NCBI RefSeq assembly: GCF_029211125.1
Contig: NZ_JARGEN010000029.1
Coordinates: 1 to 64,000, forward strand
Length of the DNA stretch: 64,000 bases
Reading direction: 5' to 3'
Source of the DNA: Curvibacter soli
GTDB taxonomy: Bacteria > Pseudomonadota > Gammaproteobacteria > Burkholderiales > Burkholderiaceae_C
The notes beneath the pieces were generated by a model. That model was not told the DNA's origin, ran no database searches, and was given only the letters and a program-made list of their open reading frames with translations. The stretch's first letter is position 1. Each line of letters begins with the position of its first letter. A program made the position numbers and the translations under genes. Shown here one piece after another: positions 19,503-27,007 of this stretch.

Positions 19503-19509
19503 TTGCTAC

Positions 19510-19560
19510 TATTTTAATAGCTGCAAGCGCTTATACCTTCTGCGCTATCAGCCATTTTTA
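19510..19560 (+). repeat. family C repeat, copy C5
   Basis: TAATAGCTGCAAGCGCTTAT, TGCGC and GCCATTTTTA occur in the family order, between livF and the CoA ligase. Confidence 0.7.
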
Positions 19561-19592
19561 CCCCTAAACCCAAACCCACAGGAGCCCCAGGC

Positions 19593-20837
19593 ATGAGCAT
19601 GTTCTACGACGCCCTGGAAACCCGCGCCCCCGCCGAGCGCGAAGCCGCCCTGATGGCGGCCCTGCCCCGGCAGATCGCCCACGCCCAGCAGGCCAGCCCC
19701 GCCTTCGCGGGCATTCTGGCAGGCGTGGACGCCGCCACCATCACCAGCCGCGCCGCGCTGGCGCGCCTGCCCGTCACGCGCAAGCACGAGCTGCTGGAGC
19801 GCCAGCAGGCCGGGCGCGCCGACAACGTGTTTGGCGGTTTTGCCACCATCGGCTTCGGCGCCGCCATGCCGCGCGTGTTCTGCAGCCCCGGCCCCCTCTA
19901 CGAGCCCGAGGGCCCGCGCCGCGACTACTGGCGCATGGCGCGCGCCTTGTACGCCGCCGGCTTTCGCGCCGGCGAGCTGGCCCACAACAGCTTCAGCTAC
20001 CACTTCGTGCCTGCCGGCTCCATGATGGAAACGGGTGCCCATGCGCTGGGCTGCACGGTGTTTCCCGGCGGCACCGGCCAGACCGAGCAGCAGGTGCAGG
20101 CCATGGCCGAGCTGCGCCCGGCCGGCTACATCGGCACCCCCAGCTTTCTCAAGATCATCCTGGACAAGGCCCATGAACAAGGCATTGCCCTGCCCAGCGT
20201 CACCAAGGCGCTGGTGTCGGGCGAGGCCTTTCCGCCGTCGCTGCGCGACTGGCTGGCCGCGCGCGGCGTGCAGGGCTACCAGTGCTACGGCACGGCCGAC
20301 CTGGGCCTGATCGGCTATGAAACCACGGCCCGCGAAGGCCTGGTGCTCGACGAAGGCGTGATCGTCGAAATCGTGCGCCCCGGCACCGGCGACCCGCTGC
20401 CCGAAGGCGAAGTGGGCGAACTGGTGGTGACCACGCTCAACCCGGACTACCCGCTGATCCGTTTTGGCACCGGCGACCTCTCTGCCGTGCTGCCCGGCCA
20501 GTGCCCCACGGGCCGCACCAACACCCGCATCAAGGGCTGGATGGGGCGCGCCGACCAGACCACCAAGGTGCGCGGCATGTTCGTGCACCCCGGCCAGATC
20601 GCCAGCGTGGTCAAGCGCTTCCCGCAGGTGCAGCGTGCACGCCTGGTCGTCAGCGGCGAAATGGCCGACGACCGCATGGCGCTGCGCGTGGAAGCCGACC
20701 CGCAGGAGGGCCTGGCCGCCCGCATCGCCGATGCCGTGCGCGAGGTGACCAAGCTGCGCTGCGAGGTGGAACTGCTGCCGCCGGGCAGCCTGCCCAACGA
20801 CGGCAAGGTGATCGAGGACGTGCGCAGCTATCGCTAG
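19593..20837 (+). CDS. phenylacetate-CoA ligase family protein (PaaK-like)
   Basis: A 414-residue adenylate-forming protein of the PaaK branch: SFSYHFVPAGSMMETGAHAL, VFPGGTGQTEQQVQAM, YQCYGTADLGLIGYE and FGTGDLSA. The MGRADQTTKVRGMFVHPGQI segment is the C-terminal hinge and domain typical of the family. It probably activates an aromatic or other acid brought in by the upstream importer. AGGAG precedes the ATG. Its TAG stop is shared with the left end of repeat B1. Confidence 0.85.
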   Translation: MSMFYDALETRAPAEREAALMAALPRQIAHAQQASPAFAGILAGVDAATITSRAALARLPVTRKHELLERQQAGRADNVFGGFATIGFGAAMPRVFCSPGPLYEPEGPRRDYWRMARALYAAGFRAGELAHNSFSYHFVPAGSMMETGAHALGCTVFPGGTGQTEQQVQAMAELRPAGYIGTPSFLKIILDKAHEQGIALPSVTKALVSGEAFPPSLRDWLAARGVQGYQCYGTADLGLIGYETTAREGLVLDEGVIVEIVRPGTGDPLPEGEVGELVVTTLNPDYPLIRFGTGDLSAVLPGQCPTGRTNTRIKGWMGRADQTTKVRGMFVHPGQIASVVKRFPQVQRARLVVSGEMADDRMALRVEADPQEGLAARIADAVREVTKLRCEVELLPPGSLPNDGKVIEDVRSYR

Positions 20838-20932
20838 CGCAGTGTTCGATAGCCGTCGCTATCGCGAGGATTTGCAACGCCGCCATGCGGCAAAAGGCGC
20901 GGTTTTATGGGCTGCTTCGCGTTGAATACTAG
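20834..20932 (+). repeat. family B element, internally deleted copy B1 (99 bp)
   Basis: It begins CTAGCGCAGTGTTCGATAGC and ends GTTGAATACTAG. It shares the middle (CGCTATCGCGAGGATTTGCA and the CGCCATGCGGCAAAAGGCGC block) with B2 and B3 but lacks about 60 bp on the left. The T and A of the preceding gene's TAG stop are the element's target bases. Confidence 0.8.
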
Positions 20933-21003
20933 ATAGTTACCTTGATGCCGACGGCCCTGGCCGCCACTAGCATCGTCCCTTCACCCCAAGAGGAGCCATC
21001 GCA

Positions 21004-21978
21004 ATGAAGAAACTACTGATAGCCGCTGCCGCCGCCCTGGCCGCGCTCGGCGCGCATGCCGCCGACTTCCCCAAGGAAAAGCCCATCACCATCGTCGTGC
21101 CCTTCGCCGCCGGCGGCCCCACCGACAAGGTGGCGCGCGACCTGGCCCAGGCGCTCGAAAAGCCGCTGGGCCAGAGCGTCATCATCGACAACGCTGCGGG
21201 CGCGGGCAGCTCCATCGGCACCGCCAAGGTGGCGCGCGCCGCGCCCGACGGCTATACGCTGCTGGTCAACCACATCGGCATGGCCACCATGCCCGCGCTG
21301 TACCGCAAGCTGCCGTTCAAGATCGAGACCGACTTCGAATACCTGGGCATCATCAACGACGTGCCCATGACGCTGATCGGCAAACCCAGCCTGCCCGCCA
21401 ACAACTACAAGGAACTGGCGGCCTGGATCGACGCCAACAAGGGCAAGGTCAACCTCGGCAACGCCGGCCTGGGCGCCGCCTCGCACCTGTGCGGCCTGCT
21501 GTTCCAGAGCGCGCTCAAGACCGAGATGCAGACCGTGCCGTACAAGGGCACGGCGCCGGCCATCACCGACCTGATCGGCGGCCAGATCGACCTGCTGTGC
21601 GACCAGACCACCAACACCAAGGCGCAGATCGACGGCAAGAAGGTCAAGGCCTTTGGCGTGACCACGCGCAAGCGCCTGACCACGCCGGGCCTGTCGGACC
21701 TGCCCACGCTCGACGAAGCGGGCCTCAAGGGCTTCGAAGTGACGATCTGGCACGGCCTGTACGCGCCCAAGGGCACGCCGCCCGACGTGCTGCACAAGCT
21801 CAACAACGCGCTCAAGGCCGCGCTCAAGGACCCGGCCTTCATCAAGCGCGAGGAAGACCTGGGAGCCGTGGTGGCCAGCGACAAGCGCATCGAGCCCGCG
21901 GAGCACAAGGCCTTCGTCGAGGCCGAGATCGCCAAGTGGGGCCCGGTCATCAAGGCCGCAGGCGTGTACGCCGACTGA
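21004..21978 (+). CDS. Bug-family (TctC) extracytoplasmic solute-binding protein
   Basis: A 324-residue protein with a signal peptide (residues 1-20, MKKLLIAAAAALAALGAHA) and the Bug features PITIVVPFAAGGPTDKVAR, VIIDNAAGAGSS, ARAAPDGYTLLV and LGAASHLCGLLFQ. Such proteins bind small organic acids or amides for tripartite tricarboxylate transporters. No TctA or TctB is nearby, which is usual for the many orphan Bug proteins in this family of bacteria. A clear terminator follows. Confidence 0.92.
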   Translation: MKKLLIAAAAALAALGAHAADFPKEKPITIVVPFAAGGPTDKVARDLAQALEKPLGQSVIIDNAAGAGSSIGTAKVARAAPDGYTLLVNHIGMATMPALYRKLPFKIETDFEYLGIINDVPMTLIGKPSLPANNYKELAAWIDANKGKVNLGNAGLGAASHLCGLLFQSALKTEMQTVPYKGTAPAITDLIGGQIDLLCDQTTNTKAQIDGKKVKAFGVTTRKRLTTPGLSDLPTLDEAGLKGFEVTIWHGLYAPKGTPPDVLHKLNNALKAALKDPAFIKREEDLGAVVASDKRIEPAEHKAFVEAEIAKWGPVIKAAGVYAD

Positions 21979-21998
21979 CTGCCGCATCGCCCCCGCGC

Positions 21999-22032
21999 AA
22001 GCCGCCTCGCCTGCGGGCCGGGCGGCTTTTTT
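21999..22032 (+). terminator. rho-independent terminator after the Bug gene
   Basis: AAGCCGCC (21999-22006) pairs with GGCGGCTT (22021-22028) and is followed by a T-run to 22032. Confidence 0.9.
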
Positions 22033-22047
22033 GCGCCCCTTTTTTCA

Positions 22048-22212
22048 CTGAAAACGGCAGTTGCATCCCCAAAATTCGAGCAAGTGCCTGTCACGCATTG
22101 AGTTCCCATGCCTTCCAGACTCGCCCATTTGGAACGGCTCTGCAGTCTTGGGAAACCCGCATGGATATTGCGGCTTCTTCAGTTTTCCGGTTGGCGCAAC
22201 TGCGGTTTTCAG
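22048..22212 (+). repeat. family A-like element A4 with related ends (165 bp)
   Basis: The left end CTGAAAACGGCAGTTGC and right end GCAACTGCGGTTTTCAG are inverted repeats with one mismatch, close to the family A ends. The inside is unrelated to A1-A3 as far as I can see. It fills the gap between the terminator and the DUF1840 stop codon. No reading frame is present and no target duplication is obvious. Confidence 0.6.
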
Positions 22213-22217
22213 CGTGA

Positions 22218-22544
22218 TCAGACGCCCCAGACCACGTCTTTGCCCGCCGCCGCGCTGCGGCGCAGCAGGTCGATGAAAGGCACGGCGCGCTGGCGCAGGC
22301 GGATGCCGTTGGAGCGCTCGTCGTCTTCCTCGCCCTGCGCGTCGTCGTCCGCGTCGGGCGGGCGGGCCTCGTCGCGCACCACGGCGGCCTCGATGGCCGC
22401 GATGGCCGCGGGCACCTGCGCCACGGTGACGATGCCCGTGGGGCTGGGCTCCTTGCCGATGATCTTCAGCATCTCGCGGCCATCGGCGTCGAGCATGATG
22501 ACGTCGGCAACGGCCTGGGATTTGAACTTGAACAGCATGTTCAT
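22218..22544 (-). CDS. DUF1840 family protein
   Basis: A 108-residue soluble protein beginning MNMLFKFKSQAVADVIMLDA, with IIGKEPSPTGIVTVAQVPAA, then an acidic linker (DADDDAQGEEDDE) and a helical C-terminus. The pattern matches the betaproteobacterial DUF1840 family, whose function is unknown. Its ATG overlaps the stop of the upstream methyltransferase (ATGA), so the two are co-translated. That suggests a shared role, perhaps in membrane lipid modification, but nothing more can be read. Confidence 0.8.
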   Translation of the reverse strand: MNMLFKFKSQAVADVIMLDADGREMLKIIGKEPSPTGIVTVAQVPAAIAAIEAAVVRDEARPPDADDDAQGEEDDERSNGIRLRQRAVPFIDLLRRSAAAGKDVVWGV

Positions 22545-23821
22545 GCCTCCTGCTTGTCGTAGATGTAGCCGCGGTTGAACGGGTACACCGATTGTGCGCC
22601 GCGCAGGCCGCCGCTTTCCATGCTGCCGTCGGGGCGGGTGGCCAGCAGTTGGTGCAGCGATATCCAGCCGCGCTCGAAGCTCATGGCGCAGCCCGCCAGG
22701 TACAGGCGGTAGGCCTGCAGCACGCGCTCGGCGCGCTCGGGCCCGCCATTGGCGGACAGCACGGCGCGCGCCTCGTCGAGCCGCGCCTCCAGCGTGTCGG
22801 ACCAGGCCCAGAGCGTGCGGGCGTAGTGCGGGCGCAGGTTCTCGGCGTCCACCATCTCCAGGCCCGCGGCGCTCATGTCGTGCAGCACGGTGCTCACATG
22901 CTCCAGCTCGCCGCCGGGGAAGATGTACTTCTCGATGAAATCGCCCATGCCGGCACCGAGCTGGGCGTTGTCGAGCCCGCCCGAGGTGATGCCGTGGTTC
23001 ATCACCAGCCCGCCGGGGCGCAGCAGATGCCGCACGGTCTTGAAGTAGGCCACCATGTTGGCGCGCCCCACGTGCTCGAACATGCCCACCGAGGCCACCT
23101 TGTCGAACGGCTCGGGCACTTCGAGCTGCCGGTAGTCGCGCAGCTCCACGCGCACCCGCCCCGTCAGGCCGCGCTCCTCGATGAGCCGCTGCACATGGGC
23201 GTGCTGGTTCTTCGACAGCGTGATGCCCGTGGCATCCACGCCGTAGTGCTCGGCGGCCCACAGCAGCAGGCCGCCCCAGCCCGAGCCGATGTCGAGGAAG
23301 CGCTCGCCGGGCTGGAGCATGAGCTTCCTGCAGATGTGGTCGAGCTTGGCCTCCTGCGCCTGCGCGAGCGTCATGCCCGGCTCGCGGTAGTAGGCGCACG
23401 AATACACGCGGCGCGGGTCCAACCACAGGGCGTAGAAGGCGTCGGAGACGTCGTAGTGGAACTGGATCTGCTTCGCGTCGCGCTCGATGGTATGCGTGGC
23501 CAGCGACCTGGCACGGCGCAGCGTGCGCGCCCACCAGCCGGTATTGCTCTGCGTCTGCACCGGGTCGCCCGGCAGCAGGCCGACGGCCGCGGCCATGAGG
23601 TCGCGGATGCGGCCCTCGAACCGCACGCGGCCTTCGACGATGGCTTCGCCCAGGGCGCCTATCTGCCCGGTGGCCAGCGTGGCCAGGGCCATCGCGTCCT
23701 TGAAGATCAGGGCCACCGCCGCGTTGGCAGGCCCCACCCGTTCGCCCGAAGGCAGTTGCAGCACCACGGGAACCGGTAGCTCGGCCAGGCGCTGCGCGAT
23801 TCTTTCCTGCATCATCGACAT
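22541..23821 (-). CDS. cfa: cyclopropane-fatty-acyl-phospholipid synthase family methyltransferase
   Basis: A 426-residue protein. The N-terminal part (about residues 1-110) is the CFA-specific region, with a sterol-carrier-like appearance. The SAM-dependent domain has FHYDVSDAFYALWLDPRRVY, FLDIGSGWGGLLLWA and the catalytic-region motif SVGMFEHVGRANMVAYF. YPFNRGYIYDKQEA forms the end. It methylenates unsaturated phospholipid chains. GAGGA lies upstream of the chosen ATG. The gene is divergent from the peptidase and coupled to the DUF1840 gene. Confidence 0.88.
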   Translation of the reverse strand: MSMMQERIAQRLAELPVPVVLQLPSGERVGPANAAVALIFKDAMALATLATGQIGALGEAIVEGRVRFEGRIRDLMAAAVGLLPGDPVQTQSNTGWWARTLRRARSLATHTIERDAKQIQFHYDVSDAFYALWLDPRRVYSCAYYREPGMTLAQAQEAKLDHICRKLMLQPGERFLDIGSGWGGLLLWAAEHYGVDATGITLSKNQHAHVQRLIEERGLTGRVRVELRDYRQLEVPEPFDKVASVGMFEHVGRANMVAYFKTVRHLLRPGGLVMNHGITSGGLDNAQLGAGMGDFIEKYIFPGGELEHVSTVLHDMSAAGLEMVDAENLRPHYARTLWAWSDTLEARLDEARAVLSANGGPERAERVLQAYRLYLAGCAMSFERGWISLHQLLATRPDGSMESGGLRGAQSVYPFNRGYIYDKQEA

Positions 23822-23912
23822 TGCATGCTTTCCTCGTCGTGCTGGCGGCCATGAACCATGGGGGGCCGCCAGAATCCAAGGCCGAACCTTACACCGGTAC
23901 GTAGTTTTCTGC

Positions 23913-25076
23913 ATGACCCACCGCAACCCTCCCCGGCTGCTGCGCGCCCTGGCCCTGCTGGCCGCCGCCGTTGCACTGCCGGGCTGCGCCGACCTGGGCT
24001 ACTACGCGCAGTCGGTGCGCGGCCACCTGCAACTGATGGGCGCGGCGCGGCCCGTGGAGGACTGGATCGCCCGCCCCGACACCCCCGCGGCGCTGCGCGC
24101 GCGGCTGGAGCTGGCGCAGCGTGCCCGGGCCTTCGCCGTGGCCGAGTTGGGCCTGCCCGACAACGCCAGCTACCACCGCTACGCCGACCTGGGCCGCCGC
24201 GCCGCCGTGTGGAACGTGGTGGCCGCCCCACCGCTGTCGCTCACGCTGCACACCTGGTGCTTCCCGGTCACGGGCTGCATCGGCTATCGCGGCTACTTCG
24301 ACGAGGACGGCGCCCGCGCCGAGGCCGCAAGCCTGGCCGCGCAGGGGCTGGAGACCAGCGTCTACGGCGTGCCCGCCTATTCCACGCTGGGCTGGATGAA
24401 CTGGGCCGGCGGCGACCCGCTGCTCAACACCTTCGTCGGCTATCCCGAGGGCGATTTCGTGCGCCTGTTGTTCCACGAGATGGCGCACCAGGTGGTGTAT
24501 GCCAGCGGCGATACGGTGTTCAACGAATCGTTCGCCACGGCGGTGGAGCGCATCGGCGGGCAGCGCTGGCTGGACACGCAGGCCAGCGCGACGGCGCGCG
24601 AGGCGTCGGCGCGGGCGCAGACGCGCCGCGCCGCGTTCCGTGCGCTGACGCGCGAGACGCGCGTGCGGCTGGTGCATATTTATGAACAAAAAACGGCTCC
24701 AGCGCTTGATATACCTGCGGTAGCAGCTATGAAAAACGAAGCAATGCAGACGTTCCGCGAGCGCTACGCAGCCCTGCGCGAGCGCTGGCTGACCGAGCCC
24801 GGCATGCAGGGCGGCGCGGACGCCGCGGCGCTGGCGGGCTACGACACCTGGGTGGCGCGCGCCAACAACGCGGCCTTCGGCGCGCTGGCCGCCTACGACG
24901 ACCTGGTGCCCGCGTTCGAGGCGCTGTTCGCGCGGGAAGGCTCGGACTGGCCGCGCTTCTACGCGGCGGTGCGCGCGCTGGCCAGGCAGCCCAGGGACGA
25001 ACGCCACGCGGCGCTCGATGCGCTCATGGCGCCGCCGCCGGCTAGTGCAGTGTTCGATGCTTGGCGGCACCAATAA
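23913..25076 (+). CDS. zinc peptidase lipoprotein, aminopeptidase family (PF10023-like), 3' end altered
   Basis: A 387-residue protein with a lipoprotein signal (lipobox LPGC at about residues 22-25). The metallopeptidase motif is HEMAHQ, with downstream NESFATAVE supplying the third ligand. Residues 258-276 (KTAPALDIPAVAAMKNEA) are encoded by a family C repeat in frame. The last residues, ASAVFDAWRHQ, are encoded by the left end of repeat B2, so the original C-terminus was replaced. Catalytic residues lie well before both changes, so activity is plausible. Confidence 0.85.
   Translation: MTHRNPPRLLRALALLAAAVALPGCADLGYYAQSVRGHLQLMGAARPVEDWIARPDTPAALRARLELAQRARAFAVAELGLPDNASYHRYADLGRRAAVWNVVAAPPLSLTLHTWCFPVTGCIGYRGYFDEDGARAEAASLAAQGLETSVYGVPAYSTLGWMNWAGGDPLLNTFVGYPEGDFVRLLFHEMAHQVVYASGDTVFNESFATAVERIGGQRWLDTQASATAREASARAQTRRAAFRALTRETRVRLVHIYEQKTAPALDIPAVAAMKNEAMQTFRERYAALRERWLTEPGMQGGADAAALAGYDTWVARANNAAFGALAAYDDLVPAFEALFAREGSDWPRFYAAVRALARQPRDERHAALDALMAPPPASAVFDAWRHQ
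24685..24738 (+). repeat. family C repeat, copy C6, in frame inside the peptidase gene
   Basis: AAAAAACGGCTCCAGCGCTT, an AT-rich middle, TGCGG and GCAGCTATGAAAAA match the family consensus closely. The copy keeps the reading frame open. Confidence 0.8.
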
Positions 25077-25446
25077 ACCTAGAAACGGCAGTTGACCGCT
25101 TCGCATCCCTTGCCAGGCCGCATGAAATCGAGCGTTGACGGCTTCGATGGGGTTCGCCTCGTGGGTGAGAGCGCTATGCACCTGCCAGCACCGCGCTCGG
25201 CGCGCCATGCGGCGTTGCTCCTCCTTGCGGGCAGTAGCCCGCCGCGTCGTCGCGCCTTGCCTGGCACCCCGATCACGGCACCGGCAGGCGCATCCAACTG
25301 CCGTTTCCAGGATAAAAGCGATGCGTTTTGGCGCAGGGCAAGGCGCAAACCACAGCGATAGCCGTCGCTATCGCGAGGATTTGCAGCGCCGCCATGCGGC
25401 AAAAGGCGCGGTTTTATGTGCTGCTTGGCGTTGAACACTGCATTAG
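25042..25446 (+). repeat. family B element, copy B2, interrupted by element A2
   Basis: The left end CTAGTGCAGTGTTCGATGC is at 25042 and the right end GTTGAACACTGCATTAG finishes at 25446. Removing A2 and one copy of its 5-bp duplication leaves 166 bp, the same length as B3. The left end supplies the C-terminus and TAA stop of the peptidase; the right end supplies the stop of the acyl-CoA-binding protein. This accounts for the 366-bp gap 25077-25442. Confidence 0.88.
25078..25311 (-). repeat. family A element, copy A2 (234 bp), nested in B2
   Basis: The ends are CCTAGAAACGGCAGTTG and CAACTGCCGTTTCCAGG. The element is flanked on both sides by ATAAA, and the uninterrupted B3 copy has a single ATGAA at that site. 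The inside matches A1 in reverse orientation. Confidence 0.92.
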
Positions 25447-25697
25447 CGCAGCGACTCGATGAGGTCGATGTACTGCTGCCGGGCCGCGTCGCCCGCCGTG
25501 CCCTTGAGCTTGTTCCAGGCATCCCACTTGGCGCGACCCACCACGTCGGTGAAGCCGGGGCGCTCGCCCTGCACATCGCCCTGCACGGCCTGCTTGTAGA
25601 GCGCGTAGATCTTCAGCAGCGTGGGGTTGTCGGGGCGCTCGTCGAGCAGCTTGGAATTGGCGACGGCGGCCTCGAAGGCGACGTTCAGGTCGGACAT
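25443..25697 (-). CDS. acyl-CoA-binding protein
   Basis: An 84-residue four-helix protein with the ACBP signatures RPDNPTLLKIYALYKQAVQG and KWDAWNKLKGTAGDAARQQY. It binds long-chain acyl-CoA esters in the cytoplasm. Its TAA stop lies in the right terminal bases of repeat B2. It is followed upstream by the amidohydrolase at 25720, 22 nt away and on the same strand, so the two may form an operon. Confidence 0.92.
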   Translation of the reverse strand: MSDLNVAFEAAVANSKLLDERPDNPTLLKIYALYKQAVQGDVQGERPGFTDVVGRAKWDAWNKLKGTAGDAARQQYIDLIESLR

Positions 25698-25719
25698 GGG
25701 GGTTGGCTCCTCGTTGTGT

Positions 25720-26949
25720 TCAGGGCCGGGGCTGGCCCAGCCATTGCTGCGCCAGCCGCACCCAGTAGGTGGCGCCCAGCGGAATCAGGTCGTCGTTGAA
25801 ATCGTAGCTCGGGTTGTGCAGCGTGCAGGGGCCGGCGCCGTGGCCCATGCCGCGGTGGCCGCCGTCGCCGTTGGCGATGAAGCAGTAGGCGCCGGGCTTG
25901 GCTTGCAGCATGTAGGCGAAGTCCTCCGCGCCCATCGAGGGCTCCTGCGCCAGCACCCGCTCCTCGCCCACGATGGAGGCCATGACGCGGCGCGCGAACT
26001 CCGCCTCGTCCGGGGTGTTGACGGTGGGCGGGTAGTTGCGCTCGAACGCGAAATCGCAGCCCATGCCGAACGCGGCGCAGGTGTGCTCGGCGATCTCGCG
26101 CATGCGTCGCTCGATCAGGTCGAGCACTTCGACGCTGAAGGTGCGCACCGTGCCCTGCAGCTCGCAGGTGTCGGGCACCACGTTGGTAGCCTCGCCCGCG
26201 TGGACCATGGTGACGGAGATGACGCCCGCGTCGATGGGCTTCTTGCTGCGGCTGATGATGGTCTGGAACGCCTGCACCATCTGGCAGGCCACGGGCACCG
26301 GGTCCAGCGCCAGGTGCGGCATGGCCGCGTGGCCGCCCCTGCCGCGGACGGTGATCTTGAACTCGCTCGTGGAGGCCATGACCGGCCCCGGCGACACGGC
26401 GAAACTGCCGGCGGGCAGGCCGGGCCAGTTGTGCATGCCGAACACGGCCTCCATGGGGAACTGCTCGAACAGGCCGTCGCGGATCATCTCGCGCGCGCCG
26501 CCCCCGCCCTCCTCCGCCGGCTGGAAGATCAGGTAGACCGTGCCGTCGAAATCGCGGTGCCGCGCCAGGTGCTGGGCCGCGGCCAGCAGCATGGCCGTGT
26601 GGCCGTCGTGGCCGCAGGCGTGCATCTTGCCCGCGTGGCGGCTGGCGTGGGCGAAGGCGTTGGACTCCTGCATGGGCAGCGCGTCCATGTCGGCGCGCAG
26701 ACCGATGGCGCGCGGTCGCGCGCCGTTTTGCCCGGCTTCGCGGGAGCTGGTGCCGTTGCCCTTCACGATCCCGACCACGCCGGTGGTGCCCATGCCGCGG
26801 TGCACGGGGATGCCCCATGCGCCGAGCCGCGCGGCCACGAGGTTGGCGGTGCGCGCCTCCTCGAAGGAGAGTTCCGGGTGCGCGTGGATGTCCCGGCGCA
26901 GCGCGGCGATGCCGGCGGCCTGGGTGACGATGGAGTCGATGAGCTTCAT
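25720..26949 (-). CDS. M20 family amidohydrolase (hippurate hydrolase-like)
   Basis: A 409-residue metal-dependent hydrolase with metal ligands in HACGHDGHTA and PAEEGGGGAREM, a dimerisation domain (RGRGGHAAMPHLALDPV) and the C-terminal ligand region PSMGAEDFAYML. M20D enzymes of this type cleave N-acyl amino acids such as hippurate or N-acetyl amino acids. A short extra loop, GTSSREAGQNGARPRA, precedes the metal-binding core. It is divergent from argE across 58 bp. Confidence 0.88.
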   Translation of the reverse strand: MKLIDSIVTQAAGIAALRRDIHAHPELSFEEARTANLVAARLGAWGIPVHRGMGTTGVVGIVKGNGTSSREAGQNGARPRAIGLRADMDALPMQESNAFAHASRHAGKMHACGHDGHTAMLLAAAQHLARHRDFDGTVYLIFQPAEEGGGGAREMIRDGLFEQFPMEAVFGMHNWPGLPAGSFAVSPGPVMASTSEFKITVRGRGGHAAMPHLALDPVPVACQMVQAFQTIISRSKKPIDAGVISVTMVHAGEATNVVPDTCELQGTVRTFSVEVLDLIERRMREIAEHTCAAFGMGCDFAFERNYPPTVNTPDEAEFARRVMASIVGEERVLAQEPSMGAEDFAYMLQAKPGAYCFIANGDGGHRGMGHGAGPCTLHNPSYDFNDDLIPLGATYWVRLAQQWLGQPRP

Positions 26950-26970
26950 GGCGGCATTCCTTGGCTTGCC

Positions 26971-26980
26971 AGTCTAGACT
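26971..26980. promoter_or_regulatory. palindrome with GACT repeats between two M20 genes
   Basis: AGTCTAGACT is a perfect 10-bp palindrome followed by two more GACT units, in the 58-bp divergent gap. It could be an operator for both genes. Confidence 0.25.
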
Positions 26981-27007
26981 GACTGACTGCCGCGCGCATC
27001 GCCCACA

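Noticed and set aside
23824-23826. Earlier ATG for the cfa gene
   Set aside because: It is in another frame; the ATG at 23821 has GAGGA at suitable spacing and the correct frame.
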